This document shows, piece by piece, positions 1-8,885 of a DNA stretch of 64,000 bases. The first letter of the stretch is position 1, and each line of letters opens with the position of its first letter. The translations under genes were made by a program, and so were the position numbers. Source of the DNA: Asaia prunellae JCM 25354. GTDB lineage: Bacteria; Pseudomonadota; Alphaproteobacteria; Acetobacterales; Acetobacteraceae. Under the pieces are notes generated by a model. That model saw nothing but the letters and a program-made list of their open reading frames with translations. It did no database searches and was not told the DNA's origin. The stretch spans positions 16,452 through 80,451 of the forward strand of contig NZ_BAJV01000015.1 in the NCBI RefSeq assembly GCF_000613885.1, given 5' to 3'.

Positions 1-231
1 ACAACCGATATCCTGCACCAGATTGATGCGATTCTGGCTGAGGCAGGGACGGACAAAACCCGGCTTCTTTCCGTCCAGATCTTCATGACTGACATTACAG
101 AAATCGATGCGGTCAATCGCGCCTGGGATGCCTGGCTTGATCACGACCACAAGCCAGCGCGTGCAACAGTTGAGGCACGTCTGGTCAATCCCGACTGGTC
201 AGTCGAAATCACGGCAGTCGCGGCAATATAG
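1..231 (+). CDS. RidA/YjgF/Rid-family protein, 3' end only
   Basis: This is the C-terminal 76 codons of a gene that begins before the window, read in frame 1 and ending with TAG. It has the Rid-family C-terminal pattern: an internal 'SVQIFMTDI' strand, 'KPARATVEA' carrying the conserved arginine that binds the substrate carboxylate, and 'VEITAVAAI' carrying the conserved glutamate. Rid proteins are small trimeric cytosolic enzymes that hydrolyse reactive enamine/imine intermediates released by PLP enzymes, or serve related deaminase roles. Which Rid subgroup this is cannot be told without the N-terminus. It converges on rpoN with a 30-base gap. Confidence 0.8.
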   Translation, partial: TTDILHQIDAILAEAGTDKTRLLSVQIFMTDITEIDAVNRAWDAWLDHDHKPARATVEARLVNPDWSVEITAVAAI

Positions 232-261
232 CCTGCCTACAGGTAGACAGAACCGGGTAGA

Positions 262-1686
262 TCAGCTTTCGGTAGCGTTGGCCAGATGGGCTCTCAGTCT
301 GAATTCCCTTCGGCGTTGCGCCGAACTGGCGATACCCAGCGCTTCCCGGTATTTTGCAACAGTGCGCCTCTGAATAACATGGCCTTCGTCCTGCAAGGCG
401 CGGGTGAGCGCATCGTCAGAGAGAATGCCGTCCGGTTTCTCTTCCGTGATCAGGTGTTTAAGGCGTGCCTTGACCGAGTCTGCGCTGGTCTGTTCATCGC
501 CATTTCCCAGCCCTGTCGAAAAAAAGCGTCGAAGAGGTAACAGGCCACGCTGCGTCCCTATAATTCTTGACGTAGTGACACGGCTTACAGTGCTTTCGTG
601 CAAGCCGGTCTTTTCGGCAATCTGTGAAAGTGTCAGAGGCCTGAGAGCTGTGATGCCCTTTTCGAGAAACTCAGCCTGATATCTGGCGATCGCCTGACAA
701 ATCAGAAGAAGCGAACGGGCGCGCTGCTCGACAGCGCGTAGCAAAGTAGTCGCTTCGTCATGCTTTTCTCGTGCATAGAGTTTTGCTTCTTCCTGGCCCG
801 ACAGAAGACGGCGATAGAGTGCCTCATCAAGAGTGAGCTTTGGCCACGTTGCCTGATTGAGAGAGATAACAGGGCCATCCGGACCAGGATGGATGAAAAG
901 ATCAGGTTCGGGGTCAGGGTCCGGTGGGGCGAATGAAGCACCCGGTCTGGGCTCGCATCCCCGTAGTTCCTGCAAGAGATCGGCATAGTCCCGGGCATCA
1001 AGTCCGCAGGCTTTTCTAAGCCTGTCATGCTCGCCATGTGCCAGCCAGTCCAGATGATCGAGAAGCGTTGCTACTGCCGGATCATATCGGTTCCGGGCAC
1101 GAAACTGGGTGGCAAGACATTCTGTCAGGGAGAGGGCAAAGCAGCCAACAGGCTCGAAGAAAAGCATCTTCCTGCGAACGGCTTCAATATGCTCAACTGA
1201 AGCATCAAGCGCCTTGGCGATATCGCAAGGAGACGTCTCCAGACGGCCGGAAGCATCAAGGGCTTCAACGAGGGCGAGGGCGATGAACCGATCTTCGATC
1301 CTGTTAAAATACCGGCTTATCTGGGTCAGAAACACCTCGATCCGGCCTGGTGACGGCACATGAGGCTCCTGACACAGTCCCTCTTCAGCACTGTTGCCAC
1401 TATGACGCAGAACAGGGTCGTCATCCCAGTCGGCTGCGATCTGTGGATCTTCGGGGTCGTAATCCTGAGGAAGATCGTCGCTGCGATAGTCTTCAGGTGT
1501 AGTATCATATTCGGGTGTGTTGCCCTCCGGGGAAGAGACGACCAGAAGAGGATTGGACTCTGCGATGAGGGTCAGTTCGGAAAGCAGCTCCTGGTTGGAA
1601 AGCTGCAGTAATCCTATCGCCTGTTGCAACGCCCCGGTCATGATCAGACCAGAGGTCTGACGCGTCTGGAGTGAAAGACGCGCCAT
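262..1686 (-). CDS. rpoN: RNA polymerase sigma-54 factor RpoN
   Basis: The 474-residue protein starts with the Gln/Leu-rich activator-interacting region I ('LQQAIGLLQLSNQELLSELT'), followed by an acidic region II rich in Asp, Glu and Pro (about residues 50-90). The core-binding and DNA-binding domains follow, ending with the RpoN box 'QRRTVAKYRE', one residue off the canonical ARRTVxKYRE. Sigma-54 directs transcription from -24/-12 promoters and needs AAA+ enhancer-binding proteins. The ATG lies 6 nt after the lptB stop with no clear Shine-Dalgarno sequence, so it is probably translationally coupled to lptB. An rpoN gene behind lptA-lptB is the standard proteobacterial arrangement. With glnD and gltBD in the same window, nitrogen control is a plausible role. 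Confidence 0.95.
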   Translation of the reverse strand: MARLSLQTRQTSGLIMTGALQQAIGLLQLSNQELLSELTLIAESNPLLVVSSPEGNTPEYDTTPEDYRSDDLPQDYDPEDPQIAADWDDDPVLRHSGNSAEEGLCQEPHVPSPGRIEVFLTQISRYFNRIEDRFIALALVEALDASGRLETSPCDIAKALDASVEHIEAVRRKMLFFEPVGCFALSLTECLATQFRARNRYDPAVATLLDHLDWLAHGEHDRLRKACGLDARDYADLLQELRGCEPRPGASFAPPDPDPEPDLFIHPGPDGPVISLNQATWPKLTLDEALYRRLLSGQEEAKLYAREKHDEATTLLRAVEQRARSLLLICQAIARYQAEFLEKGITALRPLTLSQIAEKTGLHESTVSRVTTSRIIGTQRGLLPLRRFFSTGLGNGDEQTSADSVKARLKHLITEEKPDGILSDDALTRALQDEGHVIQRRTVAKYREALGIASSAQRRREFRLRAHLANATES

Positions 1687-1692
1687 CAGGAA

Positions 1693-2469
1693 TCAAAGGG
1701 AGAAATTTTCTCCCAGATAGACGCGACGTACGTCTTCATTCGCGACGATCTCCTCAGGGAGGCCTTCCATAAGGACCTGACCGGAATGCATGATATAGGC
1801 CCTGTCGATGACCTCAAGGGTTTCGCGTACGTTATGATCTGTGATCAGCACCCCGATACCACGATCCTTGAGATGTGACACCAGATCACGAATTTCGCCA
1901 ACAGCGATCGGATCAATACCTGCAAGCGGTTCGTCGAGCAGGATGTAATTCGGCTGACTGGCCAGGGCACGGGCAATTTCCAGACGACGACGTTCGCCAC
2001 CCGACAGGGCCAGGGAGGGCGAATGACGCAGATGCGAAATGCCGAACTCAGCCAGAAGTCCGTCAAGCATGGTCTGACGACGATCGTAATCCGGTTCTAT
2101 CACCTCAAGAGCGGCCAGAATATTTTGCTCAACATTCAGCCCGCGGAAGATGCTGGCTTCCTGTGGCAGATAGCCAATTCCGAGACGGGCTCGCCGGTAC
2201 ATGGGCAGCTGCGTGATATCGGCACCATCAAGGGTAATTGTACCTGTATCAGGCTGTACGAGACCAACGATCATGTAAAAACTAGTGGTCTTGCCTGCAC
2301 CGTTCGGCCCAAGCAGTCCGACGGCTTCGCCGCGCTGTACCTGAAGGGAGACGTTGCGAACGACCTGTCGTTTTTTATAGCTCTTGCCGATCCCGTGGGC
2401 GATCAGCCCCGTCTTCACCTGAGGGTCATCCATGACCTCTTGCAGGATGACGGTTTCGTTGTCGCTCAT
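1693..2469 (-). CDS. lptB: LPS export ABC transporter ATPase LptB
   Basis: This is a 258-residue ABC ATPase. Visible motifs are Walker A 'GPNGAGKT' (about residues 54-61), Q-loop Gln103, signature 'LSGGE' (155-159), Walker B 'ILLDE' (176-180), and the H-loop in 'LITDHNVRETL', where the 'DHNVRETL' wording is typical of LptB. LptB dimerises under LptF/LptG in the inner membrane and powers extraction of LPS onto the LptC-LptA bridge. The ATG overlaps the lptA stop by four bases (ATGA), so the two are co-translated. A short acidic N-terminal extension of about 20 residues precedes the ABC domain. LptF/G are not in this window. Confidence 0.96.
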   Translation of the reverse strand: MSDNETVILQEVMDDPQVKTGLIAHGIGKSYKKRQVVRNVSLQVQRGEAVGLLGPNGAGKTTSFYMIVGLVQPDTGTITLDGADITQLPMYRRARLGIGYLPQEASIFRGLNVEQNILAALEVIEPDYDRRQTMLDGLLAEFGISHLRHSPSLALSGGERRRLEIARALASQPNYILLDEPLAGIDPIAVGEIRDLVSHLKDRGIGVLITDHNVRETLEVIDRAYIMHSGQVLMEGLPEEIVANEDVRRVYLGENFSL

Positions 2470-3448
2470 GGATGTGTCTCTCCGGGCTTGCTGCTCGAGG
2501 CTTCATTGGGAATGACCATGCCTTCGACGCGCTGGCCCGGCGCCGGATTCATGATCGCGACACCCGTTTTCATGTTCACGATGGCTGAGGCGCCGTTATT
2601 CTGGTTCTGGCCACTTGTAACATGCACATGGCCGATGAGCCGTGCCATCTGTGTGTCAAATACATAAACGCCCCGGTCACCTGTTGCTGTTTCGTTGGGT
2701 GTTCGCAACATGACATGGCCCCAGGCATAGGCACGATCAAGTTTGGACGAACGCTGCGCCGAGCCATCGCTGCCGGAGGCAGTTTTCGCCTGAGCAGGTC
2801 CGGCGTTATCCGGTTTGCTGAAAGCGACCAGAACATCAGCTTGATGCGCTTGCCGTCATTGGTGGTGACAGTGGCGTCGCCACGGCCGACCGACATGCGC
2901 GTATTGGCATGATATTCCATCACATCCCGCGCTGTCATGACGTCCTGGGGGGTTGTGAGTTTGAGCGCCTTGCCTGTCATGACCAAGACAGCCTGATCGA
3001 TGTCATAAAGCGCCTTGTCTCCCCAGGCCTGGTCAGTGGATGTGTAGATGTGCACGTGACCAATGGCCTCCATACGGTACAGCTCCATCGAGCCGCCCAT
3101 GGCACCATCGCCGTCTCCTTTGCCGTTATCGGCTTTTGAATCACCCTGGGGCGGTGGTGGCGCATTGGGGTCGGGTGCCTTCTTGCGCAGGAAACCGATC
3201 AGCTGATCCGCGTCGATCGTCACATCGCCTCTTACAGCCCGCGCCTGATCAACGAATGTAACTGTCTGGGCGTCGTGGTCATAGGTCTGAGGACCGGCAG
3301 AGCTGATATGAACCTGTTCGCCATGAGACATGTCGATGGCCTGTGCCAGAGCCCCGGAGCTGGAAAGACCGACGAGTGTTACACCGGCAACAGGCAGGCC
3401 GATCAGAAGCGAGCTCAGGGTCAGGGCAGGGATGAGGCGACGCATCAT
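2466..3448 (-). CDS. lptA: LPS transport periplasmic protein LptA (frame broken near 2841)
   Basis: An OstA/LptA-type periplasmic bridge protein of about 327 residues, with a signal peptide (a charged MMRR start, a hydrophobic stretch and 'GALAQA' before cleavage). The OstA-like repeats are interrupted by a Pro/Gly/Asp-rich insert at about residues 90-115 ('DPNAPPPPQGDS'). The frame breaks after 'NDGKRIK': adding one base in the AAG/CTG run near 2841 gives 'KADVLVAFSKPDN', and the new frame runs to the stop at 2466. The span is 3n+2, as expected for one lost base. LptA is usually essential, so a sequence error is more likely than inactivation. It overlaps lptC and lptB by ATGA junctions in one operon. 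Confidence 0.88.
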
Positions 3449-4212
3449 GGGGCCTTGTGTGCGGGTGAAGTAAGGGCAGGCATGGCATCCTGACGGTCAT
3501 CATTGCGGATAACGCGTTGCGGTCCGACGAATTGCAGCAGATTGTCATGCTGGTCGATAAAATAGCCTTGCGCATCCAGGATGCCAAATGGCCCTTCGGC
3601 ATGCACCCAGTCATTCGAGGCAATGACACCCCGATGCAGATCGATGTCAGCGGTCAATCCGTTCATGAGCGTACCATCATCGCGATAGAGTACGACATGA
3701 CCGGTCAGGTTCAACGTCTGCTCATGCTGCATGTAGACACCCTTGTCTGCCGTGATTTGTGCCCAGTTACCGCCGGCCATATGCGTGTCAGCAACCGGAT
3801 CAACCAGATCGATGCGATCAGGGCCATTCTGATGGGCAATGCGCGCCGTGACCATATAGGGGCGGTTATGGACGTCGAGACCGCGATAGATGGCCCCCTC
3901 GAGATTACCGCTTTCAACGCGCATCTGCGCCATTTCCTGCATGACAGCGCGATTGGCGCTGAGCCATCGTGCAATTTCGGGCCAGACGGCAATCGATCCC
4001 AGAAGCAGGGCGGCGAGAAGGGGAAGCGCCCATTTGGCCGTGTCGAGCAGGCGACGACGCGAAGCGAGATCGGATGAGGTCGGTATGGCGCGCTCGCGCG
4101 ACTGGCCCTGCTCACGCATGGCTTCCCGCAATGCGGCCAGTTTGACAGCATCGCGAGAGAAATCATCGCGCTGCGGGCGCTTGTGGTCTTCAGGAGGCGA
4201 ACTCTCCGTCAT
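3445..4212 (-). CDS. lptC: LPS export system protein LptC
   Basis: A 255-residue bitopic protein with a cytosolic N-terminus of about 60 mostly polar residues, one membrane segment at about 61-77 ('WALPLLAALLLGSIAVW'), and a periplasmic beta-jellyroll domain of the LptC/YrbK family. Short motifs such as 'DRIDLVDPVADT' and 'LNLTGHVVLYRDDGT' fit the LptC fold, in which strands pass LPS to LptA. The cytosolic tail is longer than the few residues of E. coli LptC, which is common in alphaproteobacteria. It overlaps kdsD upstream and lptA downstream by four bases each, so the whole block is likely one transcript. Assignment rests on fold features and strict operon context. Confidence 0.88.
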   Translation of the reverse strand: MTESSPPEDHKRPQRDDFSRDAVKLAALREAMREQGQSRERAIPTSSDLASRRRLLDTAKWALPLLAALLLGSIAVWPEIARWLSANRAVMQEMAQMRVESGNLEGAIYRGLDVHNRPYMVTARIAHQNGPDRIDLVDPVADTHMAGGNWAQITADKGVYMQHEQTLNLTGHVVLYRDDGTLMNGLTADIDLHRGVIASNDWVHAEGPFGILDAQGYFIDQHDNLLQFVGPQRVIRNDDRQDAMPALTSPAHKAP

Positions 4213-5242
4213 GCGATTCCCGTGCGAAGCAGGTCGTGAAGTCGGACGATCCCCAGAGGGTGCCGGTCATCGTCAAGGATAAAAAGACTATTGATCGCTT
4301 TGCGTCGTGCCGTCATCAGGTGAACGACCTCCTGAGCGAGTATGTCACCTTTTGTGGTGATTGGGTCGCGATTCATGATCTCGCCTGCTGTCGTTGTATC
4401 GAGATTGCGCGTCAGGGCAGGACGCAGATCGCCATCGCTTACCAGACCGATCAGTGCCCCGGTTTCATCAATAATCCCGATGCAGCCGAACGCCTTGCGT
4501 GTCATTTCCATGATGACATCCGAAAGCGTCATGTTGGCCGTGCCAAGCGGCATGGCATTGCCGACATGCATGAGCTTGCGGACCGGCTTGAGCAGCGCCC
4601 CAAGCTGGCCCCCGGGATGGAAGGCGCTGAAATCATTTGCGGTAAATCCCCTACGTTCCAGCAGGGCGATGGCGAGTGAATCGCCAAGAGCAAGTTGCAT
4701 GATGGTGCTGGTGGTCGGTGCGAGCCCCATCGGACAGGCTTCGCGCGCGCGCGGCAGGCACAGGACAACGCTGCTGGCCCGCGCAAGGGTGGAGGCTGGC
4801 GCAGAGGTCATACCGATTACCGGAAGAGCATGACGGGCCGCATGTTCGAGTAGCGCTGCCAGCTCACTGGTTTCACCGGACTGGGAGAGCAGCAAAAGCG
4901 CGTCCTGAACATCGATCATGCCAAGATCGCCATGGGCGCCTCGGCAGGATGTACAAAAAACGAGGGCGTACCAGTGGAAGCAAAGGTCGCCTGAATCTTC
5001 TTGCCGATATGGCCGGACTTGCCGATCCCGGAGACAACAACGCGCCCCTTGGTGCGGGCGATCAATGCAACGGCCTCGGTGAAGGAATGGCCCAGCATAT
5101 CGGGGATCATAAGGGCGGTTTTCAACGCCGACAGGCCCGTGATTTCTGCGGAAAGGGTGGCACAGGCGCTATCAAGTGCGGCGCCGGGGCCGTATTCCGG
5201 ATCGGTCACGCTCCGCGAACCGGATGAGGGAAGCTCGGTCAT
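4209..5242 (-). CDS. kdsD: D-arabinose 5-phosphate isomerase KdsD (frame broken near 4936)
   Basis: KpsF/GutQ-family isomerase making arabinose 5-phosphate, the first committed sugar of Kdo for LPS. It has an N-terminal SIS domain ('VVVSGIGKSGHIGKKI', 'LLLSQSGETSEL') and two C-terminal CBS domains. The frame breaks inside the SIS domain. As written it reads 'HPAEAPMAILA' then stop. Adding one base at about 4936 gives 'HPAEASHGDLGM', the exact family motif, and joins the frame starting 'MIDVQDALLLLSQSGE'. The merged span is 3n+2, about 345 residues, close to the family's usual 325-330. It overlaps lptC by ATGA. The essential pathway argues for a sequence error. Confidence 0.9.
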
Positions 5243-5346
5243 GCGTTCTCTTCCCGCTTTGCTGGCCTGAGGTCAATCACCCAGTCCCATCTGAGCAAGG
5301 CCTTTCTGTGGCGTTTCGCTATGATCCCGGGAATATCTGGATGTGT

Positions 5347-5376
5347 CTGACCGGGACGCATGATGCGTCCGGTCAG
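5347..5376 (-). terminator. Strong hairpin just downstream of rnd
   Basis: Arms CTGACCG-G-GACGCA and TGCGTC-CGGTCAG pair almost perfectly (one bulged G) around a TGA loop, five bases past the rnd stop and 104 bases before kdsD. There is no T-run on either side, so it may be a rho-type or processing hairpin rather than a simple intrinsic terminator. It would separate rnd from the kdsD-lpt-rpoN block. Confidence 0.5.
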
Positions 5377-5380
5377 GTAA

Positions 5381-6028
5381 TTAGGCGCGGTGAGAGAAGA
5401 TATCAGGCTCTTCATAACCCAGGATATCCAGGCGCCCACGTGCAGGCAGGAAGTCATAGCAGGCCTGTGCTAGCTCCCGCCGTCCTTCACGAATCAGCAG
5501 GGCTTCGAGTTTGGCCCAGAGCGCGTGCAGATGCAGGACATCCGAGGCTGCGTAGCTGAGTTGTTCGGGGGTAAGTGTTTCGGAGCCCCAGTCGGAAGTC
5601 TGCTGCTGCTTGGCAAGATCAACGCCCAGAAGCTCACGGCAAAGATGCGCCAGACCGTGACGGTCAGTAAAAGTGCGCACCAGTCGGGCGGCGATTTTTG
5701 TGCAGATAACAGGTGATACGGTAATACCCAGCGCATGTTGTAGCAGGGCGACGTCAAAGCGTGCAAAATGCATCAGCTTGGTCACGCTCTCATCGGACAT
5801 CAATGCCTTGAGATTGGGGCAGTCCTCATAACGGCCGCCCAGTGATCTGGGACGGATCTGGACAAGATGCGCTTCGCCGTCACCGGCAGAAAGCTGCACA
5901 AGACAAAGGCGGTCACGATGAGGATTGAGGCCCATTGCCTCTGTGTCGACGGCAACGACGGGGCCGAGATCGAAATCATCGGGAAGGTCACCATCATAGA
6001 GATGGATTGAAGCATTCGCTGCGGCCAT
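5381..6028 (-). CDS. rnd: Ribonuclease D, short form (DEDDy 3'-5' exonuclease)
   Basis: A 215-residue protein with the full DEDDy catalytic set: Asp28 and Glu30 in 'VAVDTEAMG', Asp92 in 'HFARFDVALL', and Tyr159/Asp163 in 'SYAASDVLHLH'. It lacks the HRDC domains of the 375-residue E. coli RNase D, which is the usual state of the short alphaproteobacterial form. The family trims 3' ends of tRNA and other stable RNA with two metal ions. It lies just downstream of tRNA-Leu on the same strand, though a terminator separates them. The start ATG at 6028 gives the expected N-terminus before the first beta strand. Confidence 0.9.
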   Translation of the reverse strand: MAAANASIHLYDGDLPDDFDLGPVVAVDTEAMGLNPHRDRLCLVQLSAGDGEAHLVQIRPRSLGGRYEDCPNLKALMSDESVTKLMHFARFDVALLQHALGITVSPVICTKIAARLVRTFTDRHGLAHLCRELLGVDLAKQQQTSDWGSETLTPEQLSYAASDVLHLHALWAKLEALLIREGRRELAQACYDFLPARGRLDILGYEEPDIFSHRA

Positions 6029-6050
6029 GATGTCGGAACCCTGGGGCTAG

Positions 6051-6093
6051 AAAAAACGGAAGCCGACGATTTCTCGTCGGCTTTTCCGTTTTT
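6051..6093 (-). terminator. Rho-independent terminator of tRNA-Leu
   Basis: The stem AGCCGACGA / TCGTCGGCT with a TTTC loop is extended by flanking A-rich and T-rich arms (AAAAAACGGA, TTTCCGTTTTT). It sits 4 bases past the tRNA 3' end. Read on the minus strand it ends in a T-run, as an intrinsic terminator should. The symmetry means it could also work on the plus strand. Confidence 0.85.
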
Positions 6094-6097
6094 CGTA

Positions 6098-6184
6098 TGG
6101 TGCCCAGAAGAAGACTCGAACTTCCACGTCCTTGCGGACACAGGTACCTGAAACCTGCGCGTCTACCAATTCCGCCATCTGGGC
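6098..6184 (-). tRNA. tRNA-Leu (anticodon CAG)
   Basis: The minus strand folds as a class II tRNA of 87 nt with CCA encoded. The acceptor GCCCAGA pairs 7/7 with TCTGGGC and is followed by A and CCA. The D-arm contains GGTAGACGC, the anticodon stem CAGGT/ACCTG encloses the loop TTCAGGT with anticodon CAG (reads CUG), the long variable arm is TGTCCGCAAGGACG, and the T-arm has TTCGAGTC. The long variable arm and A73 discriminator are as expected for leucine. Confidence 0.97.
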
Positions 6185-6295
6185 TCAGAGGCTGTCCGGA
6201 TCGCCGTTTTTTCGGCATCCCGTTCGGTGAAGAGGCGTTTACCGGGGAGTGCAGGGGGCGTCAACCGTCCCTTTGAAAAAAAGAGGAAAAAATTC

Positions 6296-7243
6296 ATGCA
6301 ACGCTCTGTCGTTACTGTTTTCGGTGGGAACGGATTTATCGGACGATCACTGGTGCGCCAGCTTGTCTCCAAGGGGCATATCGTCCGGGTAGCGTCGCGA
6401 GCGCCGCAAAAGGCGACTGCGCTGATTGCAGAAGGACCTTCAGGGACCATCATGCCTGTTTATGCCAGTGTGACTGATTCAGCCTCGGTGCAGGCAGCAT
6501 TGAAGGGGGCGGATGCCGCGATCAATCTTGTTTCGATCCTGACCGAGACAAGGAAGACGAGCTTCAAGGCCATCAATGCGGAAGCACCCGGCCGGGTCGC
6601 GCATCTGGCCGCCAAGGAAGGGGTCGCCCGTTTCGTTCAGGTCTCTGCCATCGGTGCGGCTGCTGACGCACCATCGCACTACGGAAGGAGCAAGGCGGAG
6701 GGAGAGAGACGTGTAAGGGAAGCTTTTCCCGACGCGATCATTCTGCGACCCAGCGTCGTATTCGGTCCCCGGGACAGCTTTCTGAACATGTTCGGCTTGA
6801 TGGCCAAACTGCTGCCCGTTCTGCCTGTGTATTATCCTGATACTCGCCTGCAGCCGGTCTATGTCGAGGATGTCGCCCACGCAGCGCGCCTTTGCCTTAT
6901 CCAGGAGAGTGAGTCGTTTGCGAAAGGACAGGGCGTGTTCGAGCTGGGTGGCCCAGACCGTATGAGCATGATGGAAATCATAAAATTCGTCGCACATGCG
7001 GTGGGACGCAAACCTCTTTTTCTGGAGGTGCCGAACGGTCTTGCCATGGCGCAGGCGCGGCTTTTCGAAAACCTGCCTGGAAAGCTGCTGACGCGCGATC
7101 AGCTGGCGATGCTTGGTCAGGATAACGTTGTGGCATCTGATGCGGCGACTTTGCAGACCTTGGGAGTCGCTCCCCAGGGCGTTCATGATCGGGCTCCTGA
7201 ATATCTGAGAAAAATCAGCGTATTGCGAACCTTTCTCAACTAA
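6296..7243 (+). CDS. NDUFA9-like NAD(P)-binding epimerase/reductase family protein
   Basis: A 315-residue atypical short-chain reductase with an N-terminal Rossmann fold: dinucleotide motif 'GGNGFIG' (residues 10-16) and the YxxxK-type pair in 'HYGRSKAEGE'. It resembles the complex I accessory subunit NDUFA9/39 kDa family common in alphaproteobacteria, which binds NADPH; a dehydrogenase role on a small substrate is also possible. I chose ATG 6296 because it begins directly before the first beta strand ('MQRSVVTVFGGNG') and follows an AGAGGA ribosome site; an in-frame ATG at 6227 would add a basic tail without family support. It is divergent from tRNA-Leu. No complex I genes are nearby. Confidence 0.8.
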   Translation: MQRSVVTVFGGNGFIGRSLVRQLVSKGHIVRVASRAPQKATALIAEGPSGTIMPVYASVTDSASVQAALKGADAAINLVSILTETRKTSFKAINAEAPGRVAHLAAKEGVARFVQVSAIGAAADAPSHYGRSKAEGERRVREAFPDAIILRPSVVFGPRDSFLNMFGLMAKLLPVLPVYYPDTRLQPVYVEDVAHAARLCLIQESESFAKGQGVFELGGPDRMSMMEIIKFVAHAVGRKPLFLEVPNGLAMAQARLFENLPGKLLTRDQLAMLGQDNVVASDAATLQTLGVAPQGVHDRAPEYLRKISVLRTFLN

Positions 7244-7419
7244 ATGGTCCGAAACGGACCTATTAATTTCCGGTTTATGTCGTTTTCGTGCAAAAAGAAC
7301 AAATAAGCGCAGCAATAGGTCAGCATTGATGACTTATCGTTAGTTTGGGCTTGGCTTACCTCTCCTTCATGTTTCGAGAGGCGCCCGTCGCGCTTGCTCG
7401 CTCAAGGGGAGGACGTGAC

Positions 7420-8880
7420 GTGGCCGAACGGATGCTGCAGTTTGTCTCATTGCCGCAGGAGATGCCTGAAAAGCGTGCGGCCGCCGAACGGCGTGAGGAT
7501 TTTGGTGAGATCTACCAGGCCTTTGCAGTGGACCACGCAGAGCGTCAGGCGAGCCGCTGCTCCCAGTGCGGTGTACCGTTCTGTTCGGTTCACTGCCCGC
7601 TGGGGAACAATATTCCCGACTGGCTGAAGCTCACTGCCGAAAACCGTCTGGAGGAAGCCTATCGTCTTTCTGCTGCAACCAACAGCTTTCCGGAAATCTG
7701 CGGTCGTATCTGCCCACAGGATCGACTGTGCGAAGGCAACTGCGTCATCGAGAAAGGGTTTGAAAGCGTCACGATCGGCGCAGTCGAGAAGTTTATCACG
7801 GAGACAGCATTCGAGCAGGGCTGGGTCAAACCGCGTCAGCCTTCACAGGAACGGGCCCAGAGTGTCGGTATCGTCGGCGCTGGACCGGCCGGTCTCGCAG
7901 CAGCGGAGTGGCTGCGGGCGCTCGGTTATCAGGTGCATGTCTATGACCGTCACGACCGTATCGGGGGATTGATGGTTTACGGGATTCCGAGCTTCAAGCT
8001 TGAGAAACACGTAATCACCCGCCGCCATGAATTGCTTGAGGCACAGGGTATTGTTTTCCACCTTTCCACGCCAGTTGGCAGTGGAGCGGGAGAGACATCC
8101 TTTGAGAGCCTGCGCAAGAAACACGATGCGGTTTTCCTCGGGACAGGTGTCTATCGTTCGCGTCAGGTCTCTGTGCCGGGCAGCGGGCTGGGCGGTGTCG
8201 TTCAGGCTCTTGATTTTCTGACAGCGTCGAACCGTCGTGGCTATCATGAAACACCGGGTGATGATGCCATTCTTCACGCCGGGGGCAAGCATGTGGTTGT
8301 GATCGGCGGTGGCGATACGGCCATGGATTGTGTACGCACCTCGATCCGTCAGGGTGCCGAGAAGGTGACCTGCCTCTATCGTCGCGACCGGGTGAATATG
8401 CCGGGTTCGGTTCAAGAAGTGAAAAATGCGGAGGAAGAAGGCGTCGAATTTGCCTGGCTGGCCGCACCAGAAGCCTTTCTGGGCGACGACACGGTGACTG
8501 GCGTCCGTGCTCACAGGATGCGTCTCAGTCTGCCTGATGCGTCAGGGCGTCAGTCCGTCGAGGCTGTGCCGGAGAGTAGCTTCGTCATCCAAGCCGACCT
8601 CGTTATCAAGGCGCTAGGCTTTGATCCTGAAGATCTGCCCGGTACGTGGAATGCGCCGGAACTGGCCGTTACCAAATGGGGCACATTGAAGGTTACGCCC
8701 GGTCGCTTCGAGACCAGCATTCCGGGTGTCTTTGCCGGTGGCGATATCGTGCGCGGCGCCTCGCTGGTGGTCTGGGCCATTCGTGACGGGCGTGAGGCCG
8801 CAGCAGAAATGCACCAGTTCCTTTCTGAAAAAGAGAACGCGACAGCAGATCAGGCTGCCCATCTGGTGGCGGCGGAGTAA
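7420..8880 (+). CDS. gltD: Glutamate synthase [NADPH] small subunit
   Basis: About 486 residues if translation starts at GTG 7420, which lies 6 nt after a strong GGGGAGGA site; an upstream ATG at 7345 has no such site and would add 25 unusual residues. An N-terminal Cys-rich region carries 'CSQCGVPFCSVHCP' and 'CGRICPQDRLCEGNC' for 4Fe-4S clusters. It is followed by the FAD motif 'GIVGAGPAGLAAAE' and the NADPH motif 'VVVIGGGDTAMDC'. The subunit passes electrons from NADPH through FAD and FeS centres to GltB for 2-oxoglutarate amination with glutamine. It is five bases upstream of gltB and surely co-transcribed with it. The D-then-B order is the reverse of E. coli. Confidence 0.95.
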   Translation: MAERMLQFVSLPQEMPEKRAAAERREDFGEIYQAFAVDHAERQASRCSQCGVPFCSVHCPLGNNIPDWLKLTAENRLEEAYRLSAATNSFPEICGRICPQDRLCEGNCVIEKGFESVTIGAVEKFITETAFEQGWVKPRQPSQERAQSVGIVGAGPAGLAAAEWLRALGYQVHVYDRHDRIGGLMVYGIPSFKLEKHVITRRHELLEAQGIVFHLSTPVGSGAGETSFESLRKKHDAVFLGTGVYRSRQVSVPGSGLGGVVQALDFLTASNRRGYHETPGDDAILHAGGKHVVVIGGGDTAMDCVRTSIRQGAEKVTCLYRRDRVNMPGSVQEVKNAEEEGVEFAWLAAPEAFLGDDTVTGVRAHRMRLSLPDASGRQSVEAVPESSFVIQADLVIKALGFDPEDLPGTWNAPELAVTKWGTLKVTPGRFETSIPGVFAGGDIVRGASLVVWAIRDGREAAAEMHQFLSEKENATADQAAHLVAAE

Positions 8881-8885
8881 GAGCC